Assembly (NCBI RefSeq): GCF_000484695.1
Contig: NZ_AXVR01000038.1
Coordinates: forward strand, 1-48,952
Reading direction: 5' to 3'
DNA from: Salinispora cortesiana
GTDB taxonomy: Bacteria > Actinomycetota > Actinomycetes > Mycobacteriales > Micromonosporaceae
DNA: 48,952 bases
Position 1 is the stretch's first letter. Each line of letters starts with the position of its first letter. A model generated the notes under the pieces. That model searched no databases, was not told the origin of the DNA, and saw only the letters and a program-made list of their open reading frames with translations. This document shows, piece after piece, positions 39,633 to 47,789 of the stretch. A program made the position numbers and the translations under genes.

Positions 39633-41864
39633 TCAGGTGGCCTTGAGAGCGGCCTGGGCGTCGGCCGGCGGGTGCCCGTCGGGCGTCTCCTCGGTCACGG
39701 GGGACGCCTCCAGGTCGACCCGGGGCATGAGCCGGTCCAACCAGCGGGGGAACCACCAGTTGGCGCGGCCGAGCAGCACCATGATCCCCGGCACCAGGAA
39801 CCCACGGACGACCACCGCGTCGAGCAGCACCGCCACGCCGAGCCCCACCCCGAACATCTTGATCAGCGGGTTGTCCTGGCCGGCGAAGCTGATGAAGACG
39901 CTGAACATGATCAACGCTGCCGCGGTGACGACGCGTCCCGCCGAGCCGAGCCCGGTCACCACCGCACGCCGGTTGTCCCGGACCGCGTGCCACCGCTCGG
40001 CGATCGACGAGACCAGGAAGACCTCGTAGTCCATCGACAGCCCGAACAGGATCGCGAAGAGGATCAGCGGGATGTAGCTCTCGATCGGCACCGGCCCGTC
40101 CAGCCCGAGCAGCCCCGTGAGGTGCCCCTCGGCGAAGGCGAAGGTGAGGATGCCGTACGCGGCGCCCACGGAGAGCAGGTTCATCAGCGCGGCGGTCAGC
40201 GGAATCACGAAGGAGCGGAACAGGACGACCAGCAGCAGCACGCTCAGCGCGATCACCACCGCCAACACCAGCGGCAGCCGCTCCGCCACCTGATCGGTGA
40301 AGTCAATCTTCGCGGCGGTCTGGCCGCCGACGTGTAGCTGCGTACCGTCGGTTGCCAGCGGCGGCAGGATCTCCTCGCGCAACTCGGTGACGAGGTCACC
40401 GGTGGTCGGGTCGCTGGGCGCGGTCGTCGGCACCACCTGCCAGAGCGCGCCACTGCCGTCGGTGGAGACCCGCGGCCCCTGGACGGACTGCACGCCGGGC
40501 ACGTCCGCCAGGGCGGAGCTGAGGGCGGCGGCCTGCCGCTGCACCGTGGCCGGGTCGGTCTGGGCGGCGTCGCCCAGGTCGGCGACGACCAGCAGCGGCC
40601 CGTTCACGCCCGGGCCGAACGCCGACTCCAGCAGGTCGTAGCTCTGCCGGGTGGGCGTACCGACCGGGTCGTGGCCACCGTCCTGCTGGCCGAGCTCCAG
40701 GTCCGCCACCGGCGCGATGAAGACCGCCAGCACCATCAGCGAGCCGACCACTGCCAGCCACGGCCGCCGGGCCGTCCCCTCGCCGATCCGGTGCCACCAG
40801 CCCGCCTTCGGTGTCTTCTTCGAGCGACGCCGTGGCAGCGCCCCGGCGTCGAGTCGCGAGCCGACGGCCCCGAGAACGGCCGGCAGCACGCCGACCGCGG
40901 CCACCACCGACAGCCCGACCGCTACGGCGGCGGTCCACCCCAGCGCGGTCAGCAGCGGCAGCCCGGCCAGCAGCAGGCCGCCCAGGCCGACGGCGACGGT
41001 GGCGCCGGCGAAGAGCACCGCCGCGCCCGCGGTGGCCACCGCGACCCCCAACGCCCGCTCGTGTGACTGCCCCTCCTGCCGGGCCGTGCGGTACCGCACG
41101 ACGATGAAGAGCGCGTAGTCGATGCCGACGCCGAGCGAGATCATGCTCGCCACCGTCGTCGCGATATCCGGGATCGCTCCTACCTGGCTGAGCAGCCCGA
41201 TGCCGGCGAGCCCGAGCACCAGCCCGACCAGCGCGGAGAGCAGGGGTAGGGCCATCGCCGCGGCCGCGCCGAGGGCCACCAGCAGGACGACGGCGGCCAC
41301 GGCCAGACCGATCAACTCGCTGCGGTGCCCCGGACCGCCGGCCGCCGCCTGGGCGAGCTGACCCCCGGGGAGCACCTCCAGCCCGGCGTCCACAGCCGGG
41401 CTGGCGGCGGCCAACACGCGGTCGGCCTCCTGCTCGCTGAGGGCGGCGGATGGCACGTCGAAGTAGACCTGCGCGTACGCGGTGTGCCCGTCGGCGCTGA
41501 TCCGCGGCGCGGGCTGGCCGGGCTCCTGCGGGAATGGGGGCACCACCTGCGTCACCCCATCCACATCTCGCACCGCCAGCAGCGAGGCCTCGATCGCCGC
41601 CCGCCCCTCGGGCGAGGTGACCGAGGAGTCCGCGTCGTGGAATACCAGGGTGCCGTTGCCGAGCGCGGAGGCCGGGAAGACCGCATTCTGGATCTCCTGC
41701 GCGCGGCTGCTGTCGCTGCCCGGAATGGTGATGGCGTCGTCGATGCTGGTGCCCACCGTCACCCACGCGCCCACTACGGCCGCGGCCACCAGGAGCCAGG
41801 CGGTGAGCAGCTGCCAGGGCCGGCGGGCAGCCAGCCGGCCGTACGAATACAGGGCGTTACGCAA
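39633..41864 (-). CDS. MMPL/RND-family transporter
   Basis: This 743-aa membrane protein has the MMPL layout of two halves, each with one helix, a large extracytoplasmic domain and a bundle of helices. Marks are GVGIDYALFIVVRYR in the first half and LFGLSMDYEVFLVSSIAERW in the second, containing the aspartates used for proton coupling. Family members export lipids or hydrophobic compounds. TTG 41864 has GGAGG five bases upstream. It follows the LmeA-like gene by 51 bp on the same strand, suggesting one lipid-handling operon, and the two-component genes are divergent from it. The substrate is unknown; drug export is an alternative. Confidence 0.93.
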   Translation of the reverse strand: MRNALYSYGRLAARRPWQLLTAWLLVAAAVVGAWVTVGTSIDDAITIPGSDSSRAQEIQNAVFPASALGNGTLVFHDADSSVTSPEGRAAIEASLLAVRDVDGVTQVVPPFPQEPGQPAPRISADGHTAYAQVYFDVPSAALSEQEADRVLAAASPAVDAGLEVLPGGQLAQAAAGGPGHRSELIGLAVAAVVLLVALGAAAAMALPLLSALVGLVLGLAGIGLLSQVGAIPDIATTVASMISLGVGIDYALFIVVRYRTARQEGQSHERALGVAVATAGAAVLFAGATVAVGLGGLLLAGLPLLTALGWTAAVAVGLSVVAAVGVLPAVLGAVGSRLDAGALPRRRSKKTPKAGWWHRIGEGTARRPWLAVVGSLMVLAVFIAPVADLELGQQDGGHDPVGTPTRQSYDLLESAFGPGVNGPLLVVADLGDAAQTDPATVQRQAAALSSALADVPGVQSVQGPRVSTDGSGALWQVVPTTAPSDPTTGDLVTELREEILPPLATDGTQLHVGGQTAAKIDFTDQVAERLPLVLAVVIALSVLLLVVLFRSFVIPLTAALMNLLSVGAAYGILTFAFAEGHLTGLLGLDGPVPIESYIPLILFAILFGLSMDYEVFLVSSIAERWHAVRDNRRAVVTGLGSAGRVVTAAALIMFSVFISFAGQDNPLIKMFGVGLGVAVLLDAVVVRGFLVPGIMVLLGRANWWFPRWLDRLMPRVDLEASPVTEETPDGHPPADAQAALKAT

Positions 41865-41915
41865 GGAAACCTCCGAAGGGAGTGGGGTGGGCCTCGGTCA
41901 CTGGATCGAGGGGTG

Positions 41916-42728
41916 TCACGCGCGGCAGTCGCCCGCGGCGGCGGACGTGAGCTCGTTGGTGTCAAGGTTGGCATGCAGGGTCAGGCCGTCGGGGCCGGCG
42001 GCGACGCGGTCGGGCACCAGACCACTCGGGAGGCCCGGCAGGGCGACCTGGCGCGGCTCCAGCTGCCCCGCGAGCTCCGGATCGCGTCCGCCGAGAATCG
42101 GGGCGACCAGGTCCACCGGCAGCTGCTGCCCGGCCACCTCGACCGTGGCCGGGGTGAGTACCAGCTCCTCGCCGGCCACCGCGAGGTCCATCAGCACGCG
42201 AAGGTCACCGCCCAAGACCACGCCCGGCCGGACCACGGCGAGTTGGTCACCGGCGTTCTCGAACCGCTGCTGGCCCGCTTCGGCGCCGGGCAGCTGGTCG
42301 TACGGCAGGGTCACCGTCGCCTCGGCGCCGGCGACGTCCACCGGTTCGTCCGAGAACGGCCGGGCGTGCACGTCGCGCAGGGAGAGCTGAAGATCGGTAG
42401 GCCCGGCCGCAGTGTCGATGGCGCCCTGCACGGTCACGGTGCCCAGGTCCCCGGTCAGTAGCCGCGGGGCGATGAGCGGGCCGGGCAGCGAGGTGGTCAG
42501 CTCGGCACCGTCGAGCCGACAGCCGACCGCCGCGGACACCCGCCGTTCGACCGCGGCGGCGAGGAACCGGTCGGCGCCATAGCCCAGCACCAGCGCGACG
42601 ACGACCAGCACCAGCGGCAACCGCAGCCGGCGGGCCAGCGAGCGGTCGGTACGGCGGGATCTGGTCCGGCTCCCGGCGGAGGTCCGGCGCGGTCGGCGGG
42701 CCTTGGTCGACAGATCAGTCCGGCTCAT
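41916..42728 (-). CDS. LmeA-like phospholipid-binding protein (DUF2993)
   Basis: This 270-aa protein has a basic N-terminus and one membrane helix (LPLVLVVVALVLGYGADRFL). A DUF2993/LmeA-type extracytoplasmic domain follows (RVSAAVGCRLDGAELTTSLP, then TGDLGTVTVQG). The mycobacterial member LmeA binds phospholipids and supports mannan maturation. ATG 42728 begins the protein; the frame opens further upstream without similarity. It leads the pair with the MMPL transporter and is divergent from the response regulator. A shared role in envelope lipids is inferred. Confidence 0.85.
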   Translation of the reverse strand: MSRTDLSTKARRPRRTSAGSRTRSRRTDRSLARRLRLPLVLVVVALVLGYGADRFLAAAVERRVSAAVGCRLDGAELTTSLPGPLIAPRLLTGDLGTVTVQGAIDTAAGPTDLQLSLRDVHARPFSDEPVDVAGAEATVTLPYDQLPGAEAGQQRFENAGDQLAVVRPGVVLGGDLRVLMDLAVAGEELVLTPATVEVAGQQLPVDLVAPILGGRDPELAGQLEPRQVALPGLPSGLVPDRVAAGPDGLTLHANLDTNELTSAAAGDCRA

Positions 42729-42778
42729 GCCCCAAGGCAAACGCACCGACCTGCCGGTCCCCTCCGGCGCACCTTCCC

Positions 42779-42862
42779 GTTTGCTGACGATCCGGATCGG
42801 GCGACTCGAACCCGGCTCCACCCGGGGCATTCAGCGGACGATCCGTCGGGTCTTCAGCAAAC
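42779..42862. repeat. 9-bp inverted repeat in the lmeA-like/response-regulator gap
   Basis: GTTTGCTGA (42779-42787) and TCAGCAAAC (42854-42862) are exact complements 66 bp apart in the 195-bp gap between the divergent genes. They are candidate operator halves for the response regulator, one facing each gene. Confidence 0.5.
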
Positions 42863-42923
42863 CGTCAGCCGTTCGGCAGGCGATTGGCAGGTTCCCGATA
42901 CCCGCGCCGGAGATACTGACGCC

Positions 42924-43679
42924 ATGGCCGGACCAACAGGACGTTCCGCCCGGCAACCACGGCCGGGGTCAACCGCCGAGCTGAGCTCGGTCTGGCGAGC
43001 CCGCGTGCTCGTGGTGGACGACGAGCCGGCGCTGGCCGAGCTGCTGCTGCGCACGCTACGGGTCGCCGGGTTCGACGCCCGGTCCGCCGGCTCCCGGGCC
43101 GAGGCGCTGGCGGTCGCCGGTGAGCTGGCTCCGGAGCTGGCGATCGTGGACGTGATGCTGCCCGACGGCTCTGGCTTCGACCTGGTCCACGACCTGCGCC
43201 GCGGGTTCCCGGAGCTCGCGGTGGTCTTCCTGACCGCGAAGGACTCGCTGGAGGACCGACTCACCGGGCTGAACCTCGGCGGCGACGACTACATCACCAA
43301 GCCGTTCAGCGTGGCGGAGGTGGTCGCCCGGGTGAACGCGGTGCTGCGCCGCCTCGGTGGGCGGCCCAGCGCGGCCAACCGGCTCACCGTCGCCGACCTG
43401 GAACTCGACGAGGACGCGCACACGGTCACCCGCGCGGGTATGCCGGTCGAGCTGTCGCCGACCGAGTTCCGGTTGCTGCGGCACCTGCTGGAAAACGCTG
43501 GCCGGGTCCTGTCCAAGCAGCAGATCCTCGCCCAGGTCTGGCAGTACGACTTCCCCGGTGACCCGGGGGTGGTGGAGAAGTTCGTCAGCCAGCTCCGCCG
43601 CAAAATCGACGTCTCGGATCCGCCGTTGCTGCACACGGTGCGCGGCTTCGGCTACGTCCTGCGAGAACCGCCCGAATGA
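42924..43679 (+). CDS. OmpR-family response regulator
   Basis: This 251-aa protein has a receiver domain from about residue 26 (ARVLVVDDEPALAELLL) with phospho-acceptor Asp76 in LAIVDVMLPDG and the lysine in DDYITKPFS. A PhoB-type winged helix follows (VELSPTEFRLLRHLLEN, QVWQYDFPGDPGVVEKFVSQ). The first 25 residues are a basic extension. Its stop overlaps the start of the kinase gene (ATGA at 43676-43679). The order and sequences resemble TrcR/TrcS- or CutR/CutS-like actinobacterial pairs. Targets are unknown; the divergent LmeA-MMPL genes are the obvious candidate. Confidence 0.96.
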   Translation: MAGPTGRSARQPRPGSTAELSSVWRARVLVVDDEPALAELLLRTLRVAGFDARSAGSRAEALAVAGELAPELAIVDVMLPDGSGFDLVHDLRRGFPELAVVFLTAKDSLEDRLTGLNLGGDDYITKPFSVAEVVARVNAVLRRLGGRPSAANRLTVADLELDEDAHTVTRAGMPVELSPTEFRLLRHLLENAGRVLSKQQILAQVWQYDFPGDPGVVEKFVSQLRRKIDVSDPPLLHTVRGFGYVLREPPE

Positions 43680-45088
43680 GGTGGCCGGCCGTGCGGAGCC
43701 TCCGCGGCCGGCTGCTGGTGGGCACGGTCGCGCTGCTGGTGGTCGGGCTGCTCGCCGCCGATGTCACCGCCTACCTGGCGTTGCGTCGGTTCCTCGACGA
43801 ACGGGTCGACAACACCATCGAGCTGGTCCTCGACCGGGGTTTGGCGCGGGCCCGCCTCGCCGGGCCGGCCCTGCCCACCGCCGGGATGGAACAGCTCGTG
43901 CCCGCCAACGCCTACCTGGCCCTCTACGACGCCGAGGGCAACCTGGTGCTGGCCCGGCTGCCGCTGCAGCACGGTGGCGCACGGCCACCCGTGGTGCCGC
44001 CGGTCAACGAGTTGCCGGCGCACCCGGTGACCATCGGTGATGATCCGGAGACGGCACTGCGGGTGCGCCGCGAGCTGCTTTCCCCCGAGCAGGCCCTCCC
44101 GTTGGAGATCAACGGGCAGGTCCGTCCGGTGACCGGACTGGTGGTCGGGGTGACCCTGGCGGACAATGCGGCGACGCTGCGCCGGCTGGTCCTGGTCCAG
44201 GTGGCCGCGGGGCTGCTCATCGTCGTCCTGGGGGTGGCGCTGGCCCGGCTGGTGCTCACCACCGGGCTCCGACCGCTGCGCGCCGTGGCGGACACCGCCC
44301 GGGAGATCGGCCGCGGCGACCTGCGCCGACGCGTACCCGTGGGCGACCCGCGCACCGAGATCGGCAGCGTCGCCACCGCGCTGAACGAGGCATTCGACCA
44401 GCGTGAACGCAGCGAGGGGCTGACCCGGACCTTCGTCGCCGACGCCTCACACGAGCTGCGTACGCCGCTGAGCGCGGTGCACGGCTGGGCCGACCTCTAC
44501 CTCAACGACGGAATCACCGACTGGGACGGCGTGGACGAGGCGATGCGCCGGATCCGCACCGAGAGCACCCGGATGGGCGCCCTCGTCGAGCAGCTACTCA
44601 CCCTGGCCCGGCTGGACGCGCACCAACCCCTGGCACACGACGAGGTCGACCTGGGCCGCGTCTGCGCCGACGTGCTGGACAGTCTCCGGGTCACCGCCAC
44701 CCACCATCGGCTCACTCTCGCCGTAGCGGAGCGGGTGACCGTCACCGGGGACGCGACCGCGCTCCGCCAGGTGGTGCAGAACCTGGTCGGCAACGCGGTT
44801 CGGCACACCCCACCCGGCACGGCGGTCGAGGTCCGCGTCCACCACGACGACAAGGACGCCGTTCTCGTCGTGCAGGATGAGGGACCCGGGCTCGACGCCC
44901 AGGGGCTGACGCACGCCTTCGACCGATTCTGGCGCGCCGACCCCGGGCGGTCCGCACCCGGCGGCACCGGACTGGGCCTGGCCATCGTCCGGGACATCGT
45001 CGAAGCGCACGGCGGCACCGCGGCACTGGACTCGACACCCGGGCAGGGACTAACAGTCACCGTACGACTGCCAGTCGTTGCTGCCTGA
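43676..45088 (+). CDS. Sensor histidine kinase
   Basis: This 470-aa membrane kinase has a first helix (GRLLVGTVALLVVGLLAADV), an extracytoplasmic sensor of about 130 residues, and a second helix (LVLVQVAAGLLIVVLGVALA). A HAMP domain and the HisKA box FVADASHELRTPL with His259 follow. The ATPase domain shows the N box NLVGNAVRHTPP, G1 DEGPGLDAQG and G2 GGTGLGLAI. All catalytic motifs are intact. It is translationally coupled to the regulator. The sensed signal is unknown. Confidence 0.96.
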   Translation: MRWPAVRSLRGRLLVGTVALLVVGLLAADVTAYLALRRFLDERVDNTIELVLDRGLARARLAGPALPTAGMEQLVPANAYLALYDAEGNLVLARLPLQHGGARPPVVPPVNELPAHPVTIGDDPETALRVRRELLSPEQALPLEINGQVRPVTGLVVGVTLADNAATLRRLVLVQVAAGLLIVVLGVALARLVLTTGLRPLRAVADTAREIGRGDLRRRVPVGDPRTEIGSVATALNEAFDQRERSEGLTRTFVADASHELRTPLSAVHGWADLYLNDGITDWDGVDEAMRRIRTESTRMGALVEQLLTLARLDAHQPLAHDEVDLGRVCADVLDSLRVTATHHRLTLAVAERVTVTGDATALRQVVQNLVGNAVRHTPPGTAVEVRVHHDDKDAVLVVQDEGPGLDAQGLTHAFDRFWRADPGRSAPGGTGLGLAIVRDIVEAHGGTAALDSTPGQGLTVTVRLPVVAA

Positions 45089-45148
45089 TCGGCCCGGGAT
45101 CAAGAACAGCCAGGTCTGGGCCAGCAGGTGGCTCGTAAGTCAGGGCGC

Positions 45149-45625
45149 CTAGCCAGCCGCGCAAGCTTCCTTGAGCTGCTTGTGGGCAGCGCTGAATTCC
45201 GCCGTACTTGACGCCTCTTCCGGCCCCTTCTCCCAGGCTTCGGCGAGGTCACCCATCGCGATCACGAGATTGTTGATGGCGTGACTGACCTGGTCACTAC
45301 TGGTGAAGGAATGATCGTAAATCCCCCCTACCCCGACCGCATAACCCAGGCTCACATCAAGGTGCCCGTCCGGCGGGCCAACCTTCTCCGCCTCGGCGAC
45401 CCTCTTCAGGGTGGCGGTGATGCTCTCCTCCACCGCGGCGCACGCGGCCTTGGTGGCAGCATCGGAATCCGCCTCGGCGGTTGGCGCCGACGATGTCACT
45501 GTGGTGGAGGCAGCGGGCCCCGTTGGTTGCGCCGCCGACGACGGGCCATCGCCGGGGGCACACCCGAACATGAAGATCATCCCCGTGGCTACTGGGGCCA
45601 GCAGGATGCGTCGCGCTGAAATCAA
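45149..45625 (-). CDS. Putative lipoprotein, unknown function
   Basis: This 158-aa protein has a short signal (RRILLAPVATGMIFMF) ending in FGCAPG, a lipobox-like site at Cys22. A Ser/Thr/Ala/Pro-rich linker and a helical domain of about 95 residues (AATKAACAAVEESITATLKR, HAINNLVIAMGDLAEAWEKG) follow. A cysteine near the C-terminus (KEACAAG) could pair with the one in the helical part. TTG 45625 has GAGGAG six bases upstream. Similar secreted proteins are common in actinobacteria without known roles. It lies between the kinase gene (convergent) and the DUF397 gene. Confidence 0.75.
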   Translation of the reverse strand: MISARRILLAPVATGMIFMFGCAPGDGPSSAAQPTGPAASTTVTSSAPTAEADSDAATKAACAAVEESITATLKRVAEAEKVGPPDGHLDVSLGYAVGVGGIYDHSFTSSDQVSHAINNLVIAMGDLAEAWEKGPEEASSTAEFSAAHKQLKEACAAG

Positions 45626-45753
45626 GGTGCTCTCCTCATCTCCGCTGCAGCCGTCGTACTCTAGCTACTGGAGACGACGGCACCGCCACCGCAGCCGGCG
45701 GTTGAGCCCACTCCGCGCAGCGTCGAGGGCAGCTGCTGCGACTGCTGGCACCG

Positions 45754-45793
45754 ACTGAACCCCAACCGGGCTACGGCCGGGTTGGGGTTCAGT
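45754..45793 (-). terminator. 14-bp perfect hairpin after the XRE-DUF397 pair
   Basis: ACTGAACCCCAACC (45754-45767) and GGTTGGGGTTCAGT (45780-45793) pair exactly around a 12-nt loop, 36 bp beyond the DUF397 stop. It separates the XRE-DUF397 transcript from the lipoprotein gene. Confidence 0.8.
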
Positions 45794-45828
45794 GTTTACG
45801 GAGTGGTCGGGGCTGCCCGTGGGCGGGG

Positions 45829-46026
45829 TCAGGGCTGCCCGGGGAGTTGGGCGACGAACGCCCGCCACGCCGCTGGACCGAAGACCAACGCCGGACCGGT
45901 CGGGTCCTTGGAGTCCCGGACACCCACGACGCCGGGAAGATTGCCGGCAACCTCGACACAGTCGCCGCCGTTGTTGCCGCTCTTACTGCTCTTGCGCCAC
46001 TGCGCACCGATCAGGTCCATGAACAT
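45829..46026 (-). CDS. DUF397 protein
   Basis: This 65-aa protein is a DUF397 member: AQWRKSSKSGNNGGDCVEVA at the start, then VGVRDSKDPTGPALVFGPAAW and FVAQL at the end. These proteins are encoded beside XRE regulators throughout Streptomyces and relatives (for example in whiJ-type clusters) and are thought to modulate the regulator. The start at 46026 overlaps the end of the XRE gene by 16 bp; a second ATG two codons later is possible. The pair is thus translationally coupled. Confidence 0.93.
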   Translation of the reverse strand: MFMDLIGAQWRKSSKSGNNGGDCVEVAGNLPGVVGVRDSKDPTGPALVFGPAAWRAFVAQLPGQP

Positions 46027-46778
46027 GCCGCTTCCCTGAGCAGGTCTCGGGACTGCGCCCGGGAGAGAGCCTCCCCGCGGATGCGTTCCCACCGTCGACT
46101 CAGCGTAGCAATATCTGTGACGCCATCGACCAGTTGCGCCTTCGCCTGACTGTCCACATGGGCCACCACTGTGCCCTTCTCCAACTCGGCGAGGGTGAAC
46201 GGACCGCCGAGACCGGGGTGCATACCGGCCGAGAGCGGCACGACATGGATCGACACGTTCGGTAACTCCGCGGAGGCCGCCAACTGCTCGCACTGCTCCC
46301 GCATCAACCCCCGGTCGCCATAGGCGGACCGGCGAAGGATCAGCTCGTCCAGCACCGCGATGAACATCAGCGCGCGGTCCCGGCGCAGGATCGCCTGTCG
46401 CTTGATCCGCACATCGACCAGCTCCTCGACCGCCTCGGGGCTGAGCGCCTCGCCGGCGAGGGTCGCCCGGGCGTACGCCGCGGTCTGCAGCAGGCCCGGC
46501 ACCCACGCAAGTTGAAACGCGCGAAGCGACACCGCCTCGCGTTCAATGTCGGCCCACGGACGGAACCAGGCTGGCTCGCGTCGCCGCACCGCGTCCGGCC
46601 ACAGGTCCTCCACTTCCCGCTTGAGGATCGCGGCCACCTTCGCGCGGTGCCGGGTCTGGGGAATCCGTCCACGGCTCGCCCACTTCGCGGCCGTCTTCGG
46701 GTCCACACCGATCTGAGCTGCGAGGCTTTCGGCGGTCTCACCCGCCTCCGCCATCGCCGCGATGACTGCGTGGTTCAT
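46011..46778 (-). CDS. XRE-family regulator with DUF5753 domain
   Basis: This 255-aa protein has an N-terminal helix-turn-helix (AESLAAQIGVDPKTAAKWAS) and a C-terminal DUF5753-type domain (VSLRAFQLAWVPGLLQTAAY, PNVSIHVVPLSAGMHPGLGG). This combination with DUF397 forms the WhiJ-like regulator-partner cassettes of actinobacteria, some of which affect development or act like toxin-antitoxin pairs. GAGGGAGGTTGGAGC precedes the ATG. A divergent promoter region of 212 bp separates it from three small plus-strand genes. Ligand and targets are unknown. Confidence 0.92.
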   Translation of the reverse strand: MNHAVIAAMAEAGETAESLAAQIGVDPKTAAKWASRGRIPQTRHRAKVAAILKREVEDLWPDAVRRREPAWFRPWADIEREAVSLRAFQLAWVPGLLQTAAYARATLAGEALSPEAVEELVDVRIKRQAILRRDRALMFIAVLDELILRRSAYGDRGLMREQCEQLAASAELPNVSIHVVPLSAGMHPGLGGPFTLAELEKGTVVAHVDSQAKAQLVDGVTDIATLSRRWERIRGEALSRAQSRDLLREAACSWT

Positions 46779-46911
46779 GCTCCAACCTCCCTCAAACGTT
46801 CCAGACGTCCCAGAAACCTAGTACTACGCGGTGTGTTGGCCCCACAACTGTCGGAAAACTGCCCGTAGACGGCGTGAGCCGGTGGCGGCCCAACCCGCCG
46901 GAGGCGCTGCC

Positions 46912-46951
46912 GGACCGCCCCACCACCGGGAGGGGGGTGATGGGGCGGTCC
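46912..46951 (+). promoter_or_regulatory. Stem-loop upstream of the small-gene operon
   Basis: GGACCGCCCCA (46912-46922) pairs with TGGGGCGGTCC (46941-46951). The 18-nt loop contains GGGAGGGGGG, a ribosome-site-like run directly before ATG 46940. It could expose or hide that start codon, or act as an attenuator. The real start of the next gene may be the GTG at 46991. Confidence 0.5.
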
Positions 46952-46990
46952 ATTCCACAACCAACAACCACCACACCCGGGAGGCGAGCC

Positions 46991-47212
46991 GTGCCAACGA
47001 CCACCACCGCGCCAGCACCACTCCTACCGCGGCGGACGCGCCGCGCCGCGCTCGTCGACGCGATCAACCCCGGCCACCCGGTGGCTGTCTCCGACGTGGA
47101 GTGGGAGCGGCTGCTCTCCGGCGGCCTGGCGGTCGGCCGGGCCCGGGTCGTCCACACCGTTCCCGGTGACGACATCCTCGCCGCGGTGCTCGCGGGGCTA
47201 CGGAGACTGTGA
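46991..47212 (+). CDS. Small protein of unknown function (first of three coupled genes)
   Basis: This 73-aa protein begins VPTTTTAPAPLLPRRTRRAA and has a conserved-looking core (LVDAINPGHPVAVSDVEWER, then LLSGGLAVGRARVVHTVPGD). GGGAGG lies six bases before GTG 46991. An upstream in-frame ATG at 46940 also has a ribosome site and would add 17 residues. I do not recognise the family by name. The last base of its TGA is the first base of the next ATG (TGATG at 47210-47214), so the two are coupled. It is divergent from the XRE gene, a frequent actinobacterial context. Confidence 0.7.
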   Translation: MPTTTTAPAPLLPRRTRRAALVDAINPGHPVAVSDVEWERLLSGGLAVGRARVVHTVPGDDILAAVLAGLRRL

Positions 47213-47514
47213 TGGCCGACGACAACCCGACCGCCGACCAACCAACACACCGCGACCAGCCCGCGCACCCCGACCAGCCGGCGCATCCCGATCAGACCAC
47301 GCAACCCAAGCAGCCGGCGCATCTTGACCGGCCGGCGCACACCGACCGACGCGTGTACCGCGACCCGCACGGGTCGCCGCCGCTGCCCGACGGCGACCGG
47401 GTGCGGCCGAGCACGCCGACCACACCCCCGCCGCCAGCCACTAACGATCACCAGGTGATCGCGGCGCTCATCCTGGTGATCGTCGTGGCCGCCATCGCGC
47501 TCCGGGTGCTGTGA
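47212..47514 (+). CDS. Repeat-containing single-pass membrane protein (second small gene)
   Basis: This 100-aa protein has an N-terminal, probably unstructured stretch with six hexapeptide units of the type QPAHPD (47239-47346), then a Pro-rich segment. It ends in one membrane helix at the extreme C-terminus (VIAALILVIVVAAIALRVL), like a tail-anchored protein. It is coupled to the gene before (TGATG) and to the one after (TGATG at 47512-47516). Function is unknown. Confidence 0.68.
   Translation: MADDNPTADQPTHRDQPAHPDQPAHPDQTTQPKQPAHLDRPAHTDRRVYRDPHGSPPLPDGDRVRPSTPTTPPPPATNDHQVIAALILVIVVAAIALRVL
47239..47346 (+). repeat. Six 18-bp repeats encoding QPAHPD-type units
   Basis: Six in-frame 18-bp units encode QPTHRD, QPAHPD (twice), QTTQPK, QPAHLD and RPAHTD. 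The degree of divergence suggests an old expansion. Confidence 0.75.
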
Positions 47515-47789
47515 TGACGAGCAGCCCGAGGCCCCCACAACCGAATCCGGGCGACCCGGCCGCTGACCGACCACACCTGCCGATGCGCCCGCTGTGAGGA
47601 TGCGGCAGCTGCCAGGCAGAGTGGCCCTGCCCGGCAGCCCAACACGCCCTGCCGGCCGAATACCGCAACGACCGCACCGCGCTGCAGGTCTACCTGGGCG
47701 CGCTCATGGCCGAAGCGGCCGAGCAGCTAGCCCAGGTCCAGACCCACCCGGCAGCCGACCTGTACCGCCGCTTCCTGCGGTGGGTTTAG
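47514..47789 (+). pseudogene. Small Cys-containing protein gene interrupted by an in-frame TGA (third small gene)
   Basis: From ATG 47514 to TAG 47789 there are 92 codons in one frame, broken only by TGA at 47595-47597 (codon 28). The part before ends HLPMRPL and the part after begins GCGSCQAEWPCPAAQ and runs on as a plausible helical protein (ALPAEYRNDRTALQVYLGAL, RRFLRWV). From memory, related Micromonosporaceae proteins read RPxW followed by CxxC here, so TGG to TGA is the likely change. The start overlaps the previous stop (TGATG). The true end overlaps the stop of the convergent GDPD gene. As annotated it would yield only a 27-aa peptide. Confidence 0.72.

Noticed and set aside
41865..41915. 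Promoter between the LmeA-like gene and the MMPL gene
   Set aside because: Only 51 bp with a ribosome site; no -35/-10 pair could be read, so one operon is assumed.
47595..47597. Selenocysteine codon in the third small gene
   Set aside because: The position appears to be tryptophan in remembered relatives, no SECIS-like structure was identified, and selenoprotein machinery cannot be seen; a nonsense change is simpler. Left as something to check, not claimed.
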